Assembly: GCF_006715025.1 (NCBI RefSeq)
Contig: NZ_VFMK01000001.1
Span: forward strand, 1,550,001 to 1,614,000
Length of the DNA stretch: 64,000 bases
Origin: Serratia fonticola
Lineage (GTDB): Bacteria; Pseudomonadota; Gammaproteobacteria; Enterobacterales; Enterobacteriaceae
Direction of reading: 5' to 3'
This document shows positions 54,101 to 62,844 of this stretch, in pieces. Below the pieces are notes generated by a model. The model searched no databases. It saw nothing but the letters and a program-made list of their open reading frames with translations, and was not told where the DNA came from. The translations under genes and the position numbers were made by a program. Each line of letters starts with the position of its first letter. Within the stretch, counting starts at the first letter, position 1.

Positions 54101-54689
54101 GGTCCTGTATGACTGGATGCAAGTGCTGTTGAATACGCCGCTAAATGATAGCGGAGTGGCGTTGGCTGCCTTGTCGGCAGAGGCCAGGCAGGCAGAGCTG
54201 CAGTTCTATCTGCCGATCAATGGGCTGCTGCAGGCACGTGAGTTAGATGAACTGGTCAAACGCTATGACCCGCTGTCTGCCAACTGCCCCGAGCTGGACT
54301 TCCAGCAGGTGCAGGGCATGTTGAAAGGGTTTATTGACCTGGTCTTCTGCTGGCAGGGGAAATATTACCTGCTGGATTACAAATCAAACTGGCTGGGTGA
54401 AGACAGTAGCGCGTATACCCAGCAGGCGATGGCGCAGGCGATGGCGGAACACCGTTACGATCTGCAATATCAACTGTATACGCTGGCGCTGCACCGTTAT
54501 CTGGGGCATCGTCTGGCGGATTACGATTACGAACGCCATTTTGGCGGGATCATTTATCTGTTTTTACGCGGGGTGGATGTTGCGCACGTGGGGAACGGTA
54601 TCTTCGCCTGTCGGCCAGACCACGCATTGGTGAGTGGGATGGATAGGTTGTTCAGTGGTGAAACGCTGAGCCTGGAGGAGAAGCAATGA
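51135..54689 (+). CDS. recB: Exonuclease V subunit RecB
   Basis: A 1184-residue RecB (E. coli 1180), a 3'-5' SF1 helicase with a C-terminal nuclease. Walker A is ASAGTGKT (24-31); further helicase motifs are AMIDEFQDTDPQQY, IGDPKQAIYAFRGAD and VRVITIHKSKGLEF. The RecB nuclease active site is GFIDLVF and LLDYKSN near residue 1080. Overlaps with ptrA and recD by four bases each indicate coupled translation. Confidence 0.97.
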   Translation: MTERVPQRLDPLTLPLFGERLIEASAGTGKTFTIGALYLRLLLGLGQAAAFPRPLTVEEILVVTFTEAATEELRGRIRSNIHALRIACVRGHSKDPLFSALIAEIDDLADAAAQLLAAERQMDEAAIYTIHGFCQRMLTHNAFESGILFEQTLVQDELPLRRQACADFWRRHCYPLPLGVARAVSQEWSGPEALLSDLSGYLHGEAPSLRQPPKEDETVLMRHEQIVARIDAVKAQWRAVAGELEALVSQSGVDKRSYSSKHLPNWLNKVGEWAGQETQDYQLPKELDKFRQSVLLEKTKKGEAPRHSLFVAIDTLFAEPLTLRDLILARALSEIRISIQQEKRQRAELGFDDLLSRLDAALQGAGGEQLALAIRQRYPVAMIDEFQDTDPQQYRIFQKLYIGRPECGLLLIGDPKQAIYAFRGADIFTYMRARSEVSAHYTLETNWRSSPAMVGSVNRLFAQVERPFLFGQIPFINVAAAEKNQGLAFELRNKSQPAMHFWLQQGDGAGVSDYQQLMARLCAAQIRDWLSAGQAGEAWLVAGGQRRSVQASDMTILVRSRAEAALVRDALSALSIPSVYLSNRDSVFDTPEAKDVLWLLQAVLAPEQERTLRSAMATGLLGLDAMTLDGLNRDEHAWDALVTEFDEYRTHWLRRGVLPMLREVMSRRHLAENLLASSGGERRLTDVMHLGELLQEATAQLDGEHALVRWLAQQIAQPNRQSDNQQLRLESDRHLVRVITIHKSKGLEFDLVWLPFVGNFRQQQQVLYHDRQTFKALLDLNANEESVAWAEEERLAEDLRLLYVALTRSVYHCSIGIAPLFLGTRKKQGETDLHRSALGYLVQAGQAGDAAFLKECLQKLVAQQSIALSLVDAPDDHLWQPQQASLAELAARRFSRRMQDFWRVTSYTGLQQHGSSKIQELLPRLDVDAVGEQSVESIPALTPHTFPRGAAPGTFLHSLFEELDFTQPLDKQWLLEQLQKQGLEDHWLPVLYDWMQVLLNTPLNDSGVALAALSAEARQAELQFYLPINGLLQARELDELVKRYDPLSANCPELDFQQVQGMLKGFIDLVFCWQGKYYLLDYKSNWLGEDSSAYTQQAMAQAMAEHRYDLQYQLYTLALHRYLGHRLADYDYERHFGGIIYLFLRGVDVAHVGNGIFACRPDHALVSGMDRLFSGETLSLEEKQ

Positions 54690-56542
54690 TTGATATTCTC
54701 AACCAGGCGGTGGAGCTAGGCGTGTTGCGCCCATTGGATGTGCAATTTGCCCAGGTGGTTGCCAACCACGATGAGCCGGATATTCTGCTGGCGGCCGCTT
54801 GTCTGAGTGCTGAAGCTGGCGCGGGGCACGTTTGTCTGCTGCTCGAACAACTGCAGCCAGAAAAGCTGTTTGAGGGGCGCCAGCCCGATCTGGCATTAGC
54901 CGCTTGGCAGGCCTGTGGGCAACCAGATACAGCCCGTTGGCGGCAACGCTTGATGGCAGCGCCCGCGGTGAGTGATGGCAGTAACGCAACGCCGATGGTG
55001 CTGCAACAGCAACGATTGTACTTACAGCGCATGTGGCAAAGCGAAGGTGAGGTTTCCGCCTTTATCAGTAGCGACAGCGTGCCGCAATTGCTCGAAGAAA
55101 CACAGTTGCGCACGATCCTCGATCGGCTGTTTGGTGAGGCCACTGATGAGCCTGACTGGCAAAAGATTGCCGCAGCGGTAGCGGCTACGCGCCGTATCGC
55201 GATCATTTCCGGTGGCCCTGGTACCGGTAAAACCACCACCGTTGCCAAGTTATTGGCAGCACTGGTGCAATTAAGTGAAGGGCAACGCTTGCGCATCCAG
55301 CTTGCTGCGCCGACTGGTAAAGCTGCCGCCCGGCTTACCGAGTCGCTAGGCAGTGCCAGCCGCCAGTTGGATTTAACCCCGGAGCAACGGGCATTGTTCC
55401 CTACGGAAGCGGCGACGTTGCACCGTTTGCTCGGCGCACAGCCCAACAGTCAGCGCATGCGCTATCACCGCGGAAACCCGTTGCATCTGGATGTGCTGGT
55501 AGTGGATGAAGCCTCCATGGTGGATTTACCCATGATGGCTCGGTTGATTGCCGCCTTACCGTCCAATGCGCGGGTTATATTTTTAGGCGATCGCGATCAG
55601 TTGGCTTCAGTAGAGGCCGGGGCCGTACTGGGTGATATCTGTCGGTTTGCGGAACAAGGCTATAGTGAAGCCCGTGCGGCGCAACTGACGCGCTTAACCG
55701 GTTGTTCGTTGCAGGGGCAATCTGCAGGGGCCGAAGCGGCAGTCCGCGACAGCCTTTGCCTGCTGCGCAAGAGTTACCGCTTTGATGCCAAATCCGGTAT
55801 TGGCCAGTTGGCGTTGGCAGTGAATGCGGGGGACGGTAAAAAGGCCCTGGCGGCATTGAACGGCCGCTATGCCGATGTGGCGGGTTATTCACTGGCTGAA
55901 ACCGAGGATTATCAACGGCTGTTGGAGGCTTGTGTTGAAGGCTATCGCGATTATCTCCAGCTGGTGATTGAAGGGGCTGATGCCGCCACAATATTGGCGG
56001 CATTTGGCCGTTTTCAACTATTGTGTGCGCTGCGAGAAGGGCCATTTGGTGTCGCCGGGTTGAATGAACGTATTGAAAGTGCGTTGCAGCGTGCGGGTTT
56101 GATCCGCCGTACCCCTGGCCCGGCAGGGCGCTGGTATTTAGGGCGGCCGGTGATGATAGGCCGTAACGATAGCGCGTTGGGGCTGTTTAATGGCGATATC
56201 GGTATTGCCTTGCCGGGGGAATCGGGGGAACTGCGCGTGCATTTCCAATTACCAGACGGCAATATTAAATCAGTGCAACCCAGCCGTTTACCCGCCCATG
56301 AAACCGCCTATGCGATGACGGTACATAAATCGCAGGGGTCGGAGTTTGATCATACGGTCTTGGTATTGCCGAATCATTTCCTTCCAGTGTTGACCCGGGA
56401 ATTGGTCTACACCGCCATTACCCGCGCTCGTCAGCGGCTTTCGCTTTACGCCACGGATAACGTGTTGATGAGTGCCATACGGACCCCTACGCAGCGGCGC
56501 AGCGGATTGGCTGAACGTTTACAGGTTAGGCAAGAGCCGTAG
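54686..56542 (+). CDS. recD: Exonuclease V subunit RecD
   Basis: A 618-residue 5'-3' SF1B helicase (E. coli 608), the fast motor of RecBCD. Walker A is GGPGTGKT (176-183); LVVDEASMVDLPMMARL, FLGDRDQLASVEAGAVLGD and MTVHKSQGSEFDHTVLVLP are helicase motifs. The ATG overlaps the recB stop. It ends convergently with argA, with a hairpin between. Confidence 0.97.
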   Translation: MIDILNQAVELGVLRPLDVQFAQVVANHDEPDILLAAACLSAEAGAGHVCLLLEQLQPEKLFEGRQPDLALAAWQACGQPDTARWRQRLMAAPAVSDGSNATPMVLQQQRLYLQRMWQSEGEVSAFISSDSVPQLLEETQLRTILDRLFGEATDEPDWQKIAAAVAATRRIAIISGGPGTGKTTTVAKLLAALVQLSEGQRLRIQLAAPTGKAAARLTESLGSASRQLDLTPEQRALFPTEAATLHRLLGAQPNSQRMRYHRGNPLHLDVLVVDEASMVDLPMMARLIAALPSNARVIFLGDRDQLASVEAGAVLGDICRFAEQGYSEARAAQLTRLTGCSLQGQSAGAEAAVRDSLCLLRKSYRFDAKSGIGQLALAVNAGDGKKALAALNGRYADVAGYSLAETEDYQRLLEACVEGYRDYLQLVIEGADAATILAAFGRFQLLCALREGPFGVAGLNERIESALQRAGLIRRTPGPAGRWYLGRPVMIGRNDSALGLFNGDIGIALPGESGELRVHFQLPDGNIKSVQPSRLPAHETAYAMTVHKSQGSEFDHTVLVLPNHFLPVLTRELVYTAITRARQRLSLYATDNVLMSAIRTPTQRRSGLAERLQVRQEP

Positions 56543-56544
56543 AG

Positions 56545-56568
56545 GGGGCGCTAACAAGATAGCGCCCC
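56545..56568. terminator. Hairpin between convergent recD and argA
   Basis: GGGGCGCT (56545-56552) pairs perfectly with AGCGCCCC (56561-56568) across eight bases. There is no long T-run on either side. Confidence 0.6.
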
Positions 56569-56575
56569 AGCGCAG

Positions 56576-57901
56576 TTACAGATCGGCCAGCAGGATTTTC
56601 GAGCGGCGTTGATAGTTGTATAGCGCCTGCTTCTGCATCGGCAAGACATCGACCTCCGCGGGGGTAAAGCCCCGTTCCTGGAACCAGTGAATACTGCGCG
56701 TGGTCAGGACAAACAGTTTCTGCAACCCCATCTGGCGTGCCTGGCTTTCCACCCGTTGCAGCAGCATCTCGCCGCGCGATGAACTGCGGTAATCCGGGTG
56801 TACCGCGACACAGGCCATTTCACCAATCTTCTCTTCCGGGAATGGGTAAAGTGCCGCGCAGGCAATGGTCAGGTTATCGCGTTCGATAATCGTGAACTTG
56901 TCGATTTCCATTTCCAACTGCTCACGGGATCGACGGACCAAAATTCCTTGCTGTTCCAGTGGACGGATCAATTCGAGTATCCCACCGATATCGTTGATCG
57001 TCGCACGACGTACCTGTTCCGCACTCTCCATCACGATTTGAGTACCGATACCGTCACGAGAGAACAATTCTTGCACCAATGCGCCATCTTCCTGATAGCT
57101 GATCAAGTGACTGCGGCGCACGCCACTACGGCAGGCTTTCACCGCGCCGCGCAGGAAACGTACGGTGCCAGAATGGTAGTCTCCCGCGGCTTCCAACTGC
57201 TCAATACGCTTTTGCGCATCGTTGGGAAACAGCTCGGAAAGGATATTGCCTTCGTCGTTGGTAACCCCTTGTGATGAGCAGAAGCCGATCATTTTCTCTG
57301 CCTTCAGTTTGATCGCCAACTGTGTCGCGACCTCTTCCGAGGTCAGGTTAAAGCTCTCGCCGGTAACCGAAACCGCGACCGGACCAATCAAAACGATGGC
57401 ATTACTGTCTAGCTGGCGATTGATCGCGTCTTCATCAATGCGGCGGATACGGCCACTGTGGCAATAATCTACGCCATCATCCACCCCCAACGGCTGAGCA
57501 ATTATAAAGTTACCGCTCACCACGTTGATATGCGCCCCTTGCAGTGGGGTATTATTCAGGCTCATGGAAAGCCGTGCGGTAATATCCAGTTGCAACAGAC
57601 CGGCAGCCTGCTTGACCAACTCCAGCGTGTGGGCATCGGTGACACGGGTATGCTTATGATAAATCGGTTGGTAATTATGCTGGGCCAGATTGCTGTCAAT
57701 TTGCGGCCGTGCGCCATAAACCACCACCAAACGGATCCCCAGGCTGTGTAACAGCCCGATATCATTGACGATATTGGAGAAGTTTTCATGCTCAATAGCT
57801 TCACCGCCCAGCATGACGACAAATGTCTTGCCGCGGTGAGCATTGATATAGGGAACTGAGTGACGGAATCCTTGAACCAGCTCTGTACTACGTTCCTTCA
57901 C
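56576..57901 (-). CDS. argA: N-acetylglutamate synthase
   Basis: A 441-residue enzyme (E. coli 443) that starts arginine synthesis by acetylating glutamate. The N-terminal amino-acid-kinase-like domain (VVMLGGEAIEH, LVVVYGARPQID) binds arginine for feedback control, and the C-terminal GNAT domain (about 300-435; ACVAVHPDYRSSSRGEMLLQRV) is catalytic. GTG 57901 is chosen: it gives the E. coli-like start (KERSTELVQGFRHS) and has AAGAGG seven bases upstream; an ATG six codons earlier has no ribosome site. Two ArgR boxes lie upstream. Confidence 0.95.
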   Translation of the reverse strand: MKERSTELVQGFRHSVPYINAHRGKTFVVMLGGEAIEHENFSNIVNDIGLLHSLGIRLVVVYGARPQIDSNLAQHNYQPIYHKHTRVTDAHTLELVKQAAGLLQLDITARLSMSLNNTPLQGAHINVVSGNFIIAQPLGVDDGVDYCHSGRIRRIDEDAINRQLDSNAIVLIGPVAVSVTGESFNLTSEEVATQLAIKLKAEKMIGFCSSQGVTNDEGNILSELFPNDAQKRIEQLEAAGDYHSGTVRFLRGAVKACRSGVRRSHLISYQEDGALVQELFSRDGIGTQIVMESAEQVRRATINDIGGILELIRPLEQQGILVRRSREQLEMEIDKFTIIERDNLTIACAALYPFPEEKIGEMACVAVHPDYRSSSRGEMLLQRVESQARQMGLQKLFVLTTRSIHWFQERGFTPAEVDVLPMQKQALYNYQRRSKILLADL

Positions 57902-57914
57902 GGCAAGACCTCTT

Positions 57915-57949
57915 TGCATATTTATACGGTATTTTTGTATTTTTATTCT
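57915..57949. promoter_or_regulatory. Tandem ARG boxes (ArgR operator) of argA
   Basis: TGCATATTTATACG (57915-57928) and TGTATTTTTATTCT (57936-57949) match the ARG box core TGAATWWWWATTCA at 11 and 12 of 14 positions. They start exactly 21 bases apart, the spacing of paired boxes bound by an ArgR hexamer. Confidence 0.65.
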
Positions 57950-58089
57950 TTTATCGCGCTGATGGCAAGTAGGAAATGGTGTGAATTTCTCAGCCAGGAG
58001 CGGCTGGCTGATTAATAAATTGAAAAACCATTAAAAGATTTTCGGATGACAGCGCCGTAGGGATTCGTTAAAGTTTTCGCCATTCCAGC

Positions 58090-58190
58090 CTTATTACTTG
58101 AAACCGCAGGGCTATTGGTTGCGCCTGCTCACTCGAATCACTTGCTTGAGTAAGCTGATTGGCATGCGTGCCGTTGCTTTATGATTCGGC
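58090..58190. repeat. Weak candidate copy of the intergenic repeat in the argA-amiC gap
   Basis: Pieces such as ACTTGAA, GCGCCTGCTCACTCGAATCA and CTTGCTTGAGTAAGCT recall, in order, the repeat seen at 23398-23494. Decay is advanced. The rest of the 57950-58322 gap shows only short hairpins and the leader of amiC. Confidence 0.3.
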
Positions 58191-58322
58191 CCAGCCCGGG
58201 GACTTACACCTCAGTGCCTGTCCCCGATCTGCTCAAAAACGTATGGCGTTTTGGCCCTGCAATGCCAAGTACTTGGGATTATTTTTTGGCTGTTTTTTTA
58301 TCATTACCCCTATTGGAGCCGC

Positions 58323-59573
58323 ATGCCTAACTCTAACCTCAATCTGGGCCGCCGTCGTTTGTTGCAGGGGGTTGCTGCAACCTGGTTGCTGAGTGTGAGT
58401 CGCGTTGGTTTCGCCGCTGCCTCTCATGTTATTGCTGTACGCGTCTGGCCTTCATCAACCTACACGCGAGTCACGTTGGAATCCAATGTCCCACTGAAAT
58501 ACAAACAGTTTGCCCTGACCAATCCGGATCGCATTGTGGTGGATGTGGAAGGCGTTCATCTCAACAGCGTGCTCAAAGGGATTTCCGGGCAGGTTCGCAA
58601 GGAAGATCCGTATCTGAAGCAGGCTCGGGTGGGCCAGTTCGATAAAAACACCGTCAGGCTGGTGCTGGAACTCAAGCAAAGCGTCAGCCCGCATATGTTT
58701 ACCCTGTCTCCTGTTGCTGAATATCGTAACCGTTTAGTGATGGATCTCTATCCCACCAAGGGCGGGATCGGTGAGGAGTATGATCCGCTACTGGCGTTAC
58801 TGGAAGATTACAACAAGGGCGACCTGGAGCGATCGTTACCGGCAGAGGCTCCGCAAGCCGGTAAGGCCGGGCGTGACCGGCCTATTGTGATTATGCTGGA
58901 TCCAGGGCATGGCGGCGAAGATCCTGGCGCTATCGGTAAAAACAAAACTCGCGAAAAAGATATCGTATTACAGATAGCGCGTCGCTTGAGTGCGCTCATC
59001 AAGCGTGAACCGAACATGAAAGTGTTTATGACGCGAAATGAGGACGTGTTTATCCCGCTCAAGGTCCGCGTCGCCAAAGCCCGTAAGCAGCGGGCCGATC
59101 TGTTTGTGTCGATCCATGCTGATGCGTTTACTAACCGAGCGGCTCGCGGTTCTTCGGTCTTTGCGCTGTCAACCAAAGGAGCCACCAGCAACGCTGCCAA
59201 ATTCTTGGCGCAAACGCAAAACGCCGCTGATGAAATTGGTGGCGTCAGTAAAAGTGGCGATCGCTATCTGGATCACACCATGTTCGATCTGCTGCAAACG
59301 GCGACCGTGAACGACAGCCTGAAATTCGGTAAAGAAGTGCTTACCCGAATGGGTAAAATTAATCGTTTACACAAGAATCGCGTCGATCAGGCCGGTTTTG
59401 CCGTATTAAAGGCGCCGGATATCCCTTCCATCCTGGTGGAAACCGCGTTTATCAGTAACATCGAAGAAGAGCGCAAGCTGCGTACCAGCCATTTTCAACA
59501 GCAGGTCGCGGAATCTATTCTGGCGGGGATCAAGGCGTACTTCGCTAACGGTGGCGCGCTGGCACGCCGATAA
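58323..59573 (+). CDS. amiC: N-acetylmuramoyl-L-alanine amidase AmiC
   Basis: A 416-residue periplasmic amidase (E. coli 417) that splits septal peptidoglycan during cell separation. A twin-arginine signal peptide is clear (GRRRLLQG then a hydrophobic stretch). An AMIN domain (about 33-140) for septal targeting precedes the zinc amidase domain, with metal ligands in MLDPGHGGEDPG, VSIHADAF and LVETAFIS. ATG 58323 is set by homology to E. coli AmiC; the open frame continues upstream without a signal. Confidence 0.95.
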   Translation: MPNSNLNLGRRRLLQGVAATWLLSVSRVGFAAASHVIAVRVWPSSTYTRVTLESNVPLKYKQFALTNPDRIVVDVEGVHLNSVLKGISGQVRKEDPYLKQARVGQFDKNTVRLVLELKQSVSPHMFTLSPVAEYRNRLVMDLYPTKGGIGEEYDPLLALLEDYNKGDLERSLPAEAPQAGKAGRDRPIVIMLDPGHGGEDPGAIGKNKTREKDIVLQIARRLSALIKREPNMKVFMTRNEDVFIPLKVRVAKARKQRADLFVSIHADAFTNRAARGSSVFALSTKGATSNAAKFLAQTQNAADEIGGVSKSGDRYLDHTMFDLLQTATVNDSLKFGKEVLTRMGKINRLHKNRVDQAGFAVLKAPDIPSILVETAFISNIEEERKLRTSHFQQQVAESILAGIKAYFANGGALARR

Positions 59574-59623
59574 GTCTCACCAGCCCAGGGAAGGGCGGTG
59601 CGGATGGGGCAAATTTCGGATAC

Positions 59624-59645
59624 AAAAAAACACCCGTTAAGGTGC
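59624..59645 (-). terminator. Terminator of the initiator tRNA operon
   Basis: On the minus strand CACC-TTAAC-GGGTG is followed by seven T residues. It lies 20 bases beyond the last tRNA gene. Confidence 0.6.
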
Positions 59646-59665
59646 CTTGTTGTGCTGCTCAAGAT

Positions 59666-59742
<77 letters not shown>

Positions 59743-59805
59743 TCCGTCTTGATGCTGATATTATCGAACCCACTTTTCATAACACACTGCTTTAGCAGTA
59801 TAAGT

Positions 59806-59882
<77 letters not shown>

Positions 59883-59948
59883 TCCGTATAATACCTTTTT
59901 TTTCATCGAATCCAACCTTTTATCACATACTGCCGTAACAGTATCGGT

Positions 59949-60025
<77 letters not shown>

Positions 60026-60039
60026 TCCGATGGAAGCGC

Positions 60040-60067
60040 ACTATACTCTCCACACACTATGTTGCAA
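60040..60067 (-). promoter_or_regulatory. Promoter of the initiator tRNA operon
   Basis: On the minus strand TTGCAA (60062-60067) and TATAGT (60040-60045) are 16 bases apart, followed by a GC-rich discriminator (GCGC), the form of stringently controlled stable-RNA promoters. The plus-strand remainder to 60364 is AT-rich leader of mltA with no gene I support. Confidence 0.65.
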
Positions 60068-60364
60068 ACCCTTTTTGCACATAAATCATCGAAAGCCATT
60101 TTTATGCTGAATTAGTCCACAATTTGATTTTTTTTTAATCACTGGCTTGTGGTCGGGAATTTTTAGCCGCGGCGATTCCTTTCTCCATGTGTGTTTGTTA
60201 TCGTTTCGCCAGTTTATCCATCGTCTTTCACCTTGCCGCGTGGTTATCTGTGTTTGCCGCCCTGTCCACTGATTTCAGTCAGCGTTCCGGGATGAGTAAG
60301 CGATTGTCTCGCCGCAACGTGAAAGTGATAGGGTATAGAACATATCAGTCTGAGAGAGCGCGTA

Positions 60365-61510
60365 ATGAAAGGACGTTGGGGTAAATACCTGCTAGGTGGG
60401 GTCGTGATTGCAGTACTGGCCGGTTGTTCGTCAAAACCGACCGACCGGGGGCAACAGTATAAGGATGGCCATCTGAATCAGTCGCTGGAATGGGTGAATC
60501 AGCCCAACGCCAGGGGAACCCCGGTCAACGGCAAAGATTACGCTGACCAACTGATGGAGATTAAATATGCATCGTCATCACTGTTCAACAATAATAGTAC
60601 CACCTATCAGGCGGTACAAAACTGGATGGCCTCTGGTGCAGACACCCGCCAACTCAGCCAGTTCGGCCTCAGTGCTTATCAGATGGAGGGGGTAGATAAC
60701 TACGGTAACGTGCAGTTTACCGGGTATTACACCCCTGTAGTGCAAGCACGTTATACCCAACAAGGTGAGTTCCGTTATCCGCTCTACCGCATGCCAGCCA
60801 AAGGTAAACGCCGTCTGCCGGATCGTGCGGGTATCTACTCGGGTGCGCTCGATAGCCGCTATATTCTTGCCTACACCAACTCGCTGATGGATAACTTTAT
60901 GATGGAAGTCCAAGGCAGTGGGTATGTCGATTTCGGTAATGGCCAGCCGCTGGTGTTCTTTGCCTATAGTGGTAAGAACGGCCATGCTTACCGCAGTATC
61001 GGTAAAGTGCTGATCGATCGCGGTGAAGTTGCCAAGGCTGATATGTCGATGCAGGCTATTCGCCACTGGGCAGAGACGCACAGCGAAGCCGAAGTGCGTG
61101 AGTTACTGGAGCAGAACCCTTCGTTCGTTTTCTTCCATCCGGTACCCTTCGCGCCGGTCAAAGGGGCCAGCGCGGTTCCGTTAATTGCCAAAGCCTCCGT
61201 GGCATCCGATCGTTCTCTGATACCGGCAGGTACTACGCTGCTGGCAGAAGTGCCATTACTGGACAACAAGGGTAAATTCACGGGAAAATACGAAATGCGC
61301 CTGATGGTCGCCCTGGATGTGGGCGGCGCGATTAAAGGTCAGCACTTTGATATGTACCAGGGGATCGGTCCTGAAGCTGGCCATTCGGCGGGTTACTATA
61401 ATCACTATGGCCGGGTATGGGTGTTGAAAGGCGGTAACAATGGCGCACCGCTGTTCAATGCTTATCAGCCACTGTCTGCCTCAAGCGGTTCCCAGTTGGT
61501 AACGCGCTGA
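60365..61510 (+). CDS. mltA: Membrane-bound lytic murein transglycosylase A
   Basis: A 381-residue outer-membrane lipoprotein (E. coli MltA 365) that cleaves peptidoglycan with 1,6-anhydro formation. Lipobox LAGC puts the lipidated Cys at residue 21, followed by SSKPTDRGQQYKDG as in E. coli. Catalytic and substrate segments include QFTGYYTP, YRMPAKGKRRLPDRA, VQGSGYVDF, KNGHAYRSIG and the Asp in ALDVGGAIKGQHFD. The C-terminus is a little longer than in E. coli. Confidence 0.96.
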   Translation: MKGRWGKYLLGGVVIAVLAGCSSKPTDRGQQYKDGHLNQSLEWVNQPNARGTPVNGKDYADQLMEIKYASSSLFNNNSTTYQAVQNWMASGADTRQLSQFGLSAYQMEGVDNYGNVQFTGYYTPVVQARYTQQGEFRYPLYRMPAKGKRRLPDRAGIYSGALDSRYILAYTNSLMDNFMMEVQGSGYVDFGNGQPLVFFAYSGKNGHAYRSIGKVLIDRGEVAKADMSMQAIRHWAETHSEAEVRELLEQNPSFVFFHPVPFAPVKGASAVPLIAKASVASDRSLIPAGTTLLAEVPLLDNKGKFTGKYEMRLMVALDVGGAIKGQHFDMYQGIGPEAGHSAGYYNHYGRVWVLKGGNNGAPLFNAYQPLSASSGSQLVTR

Positions 61511-61537
61511 GGGGAAATGGCGCAGAGTTTGACCCGC

Positions 61538-61566
61538 AAGGGCCGGATCTTCCGGCCCTTATCGTT
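61538..61566 (+). terminator. Terminator after mltA
   Basis: AAGGGCCGG (61538-61546) pairs perfectly with CCGGCCCTT (61552-61560), followed by ATCGTT. Confidence 0.6.
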
Positions 61567-61592
61567 TGCAACGTTAAGGTAATTAAAGCGAG

Positions 61593-62399
61593 ATGAGTAC
61601 ACCCTATTCAGAGGCCTATTTGCAGCGTTTTGGTGGCACTGCACGTTTGTATGGCCAGCCTGCGCTGGCGCTGTTTGCCCAGGCGCACGTTTGCGTCATC
61701 GGTATTGGCGGGGTGGGCTCCTGGGCGGCAGAGGCGCTGGCAAGAACCGGCATCGGTGCGATTACCCTGATCGACATGGATGACGTGTGTGTCACCAATA
61801 CCAATCGGCAAATCCATGCTCTGCGCCAGCATGTCGGCCAGTCGAAAACCGAGGTGATGGCAGAGCGCATTCTGGCAATCAATCCTGAATGCCGGGTCAC
61901 CTGTGTCGATGACTTTATTACTGCGGACAACGTGGCGGAATTACTGGACAATAACTTCAGCTATGTGATTGATGCCATCGACAGCGTGCGGCCAAAAGCG
62001 GCGTTGCTGGCTTATTGCCGCCGCTTCAAAATTCCGGTGGTAACGACCGGTGGCGCGGGTGGTCAGATCGATCCCACACGCATTGAGGTGGCAGATCTGG
62101 CAAAAACCATTCAGGATCCGCTGGCATCCAAACTGCGAGAAAGATTGAAAAATGACTTTAACGTGGTGAAAAACAGCAAAGGGAAATTGGGGATCGACTG
62201 CGTATTTTCGACTGAACCGCTGGTTTATCCGCAGCCGGACGGTTCAGTGTGTGCCTCCCGCAGCACGGCAGAAGGGCCGAAGCGGATGGACTGCAGTGCC
62301 GGTTTTGGTGCGGCGACCATGGTCACCGCGACTTTTGGTTTTGTTGCCGTTTCTCATGCGCTGAAGAAGATGCTGGCGAAGGCGGCACGTCAGGCATAG
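61593..62399 (+). CDS. tcdA: tRNA threonylcarbamoyladenosine dehydratase TcdA (CsdL)
   Basis: A 268-residue E1-like enzyme, the same length as in E. coli, that cyclises t6A37 of tRNA to ct6A with ATP. The adenylation site is GIGGVGSWAAEALAR with ITLIDMDDVCVTNTNRQ; VTTGGAGGQIDPT, GPKRMDCSAGFGAA and the late Cys residues match the family. It works with the CsdA/CsdE sulfur-transfer pair, coded next to it on the other strand. Its last ten bases overlap the end of csdE. Confidence 0.95.
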   Translation: MSTPYSEAYLQRFGGTARLYGQPALALFAQAHVCVIGIGGVGSWAAEALARTGIGAITLIDMDDVCVTNTNRQIHALRQHVGQSKTEVMAERILAINPECRVTCVDDFITADNVAELLDNNFSYVIDAIDSVRPKAALLAYCRRFKIPVVTTGGAGGQIDPTRIEVADLAKTIQDPLASKLRERLKNDFNVVKNSKGKLGIDCVFSTEPLVYPQPDGSVCASRSTAEGPKRMDCSAGFGAATMVTATFGFVAVSHALKKMLAKAARQA

Positions 62400-62842
62400 C
62401 TTGCCGCGATGGTGTTAATCTTGGCCGCCAACGCTGCCAGACCACTGGCTCGTGTCGCACTGAGCTGAGTGCGCAGCGCCAGTCGATCAAACAGGGCTAA
62501 AGGATCGAGGGCCAAGATCTGCTGCGGCGTTTTGCCTTCCACGGCAGTTAGCAGGATCGCCAGCAGGCCGCGTACAATGCGGCCTTCGCTATCACCGTAA
62601 AAGTGTAACGTACCGTCTGCCAACGGTTGGTGTCCCAGCCATACCCGGTTTTCACAACCACTCAGTTCCATTTCTGCTTGTCGCTGATCTTCTGGTAACG
62701 CGGGTAACTGCTTTGCCAGTATGATCAATTGGCGGTAACGGTCTTCCCACTGTTTAAGCGCGCTGAATTTTTCTACCAGCGCCTGCTCCGTAATGTCGTG
62801 GCCAAAGGGATGGGGGAAAAGTAACGGGGTTTCGCTCTTCAT
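62390..62842 (-). CDS. csdE: Sulfur acceptor protein CsdE
   Basis: A 150-residue SufE-family protein (E. coli 147) that takes persulfide sulfur from CsdA. The acceptor Cys is in MELSGCENRVWLGHQ (about residue 62), and the fold features FYGDSEGRIVRGLLAILL follow. It starts two bases after the csdA stop, so the two are one operon; its 3' end overlaps convergent tcdA by ten bases. Confidence 0.95.
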   Translation of the reverse strand: MKSETPLLFPHPFGHDITEQALVEKFSALKQWEDRYRQLIILAKQLPALPEDQRQAEMELSGCENRVWLGHQPLADGTLHFYGDSEGRIVRGLLAILLTAVEGKTPQQILALDPLALFDRLALRTQLSATRASGLAALAAKINTIAASYA

Positions 62843-62844
62843 TG

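Noticed and set aside
60187..60384. 65-codon frame before mltA
   Set aside because: It overlaps the mltA start region, lacks a ribosome site and has no recognisable features.
62390..62399. Ten-base overlap of convergent tcdA and csdE as an annotation error
   Set aside because: Both stop codons are confirmed by family C-termini; the overlap is real and short.
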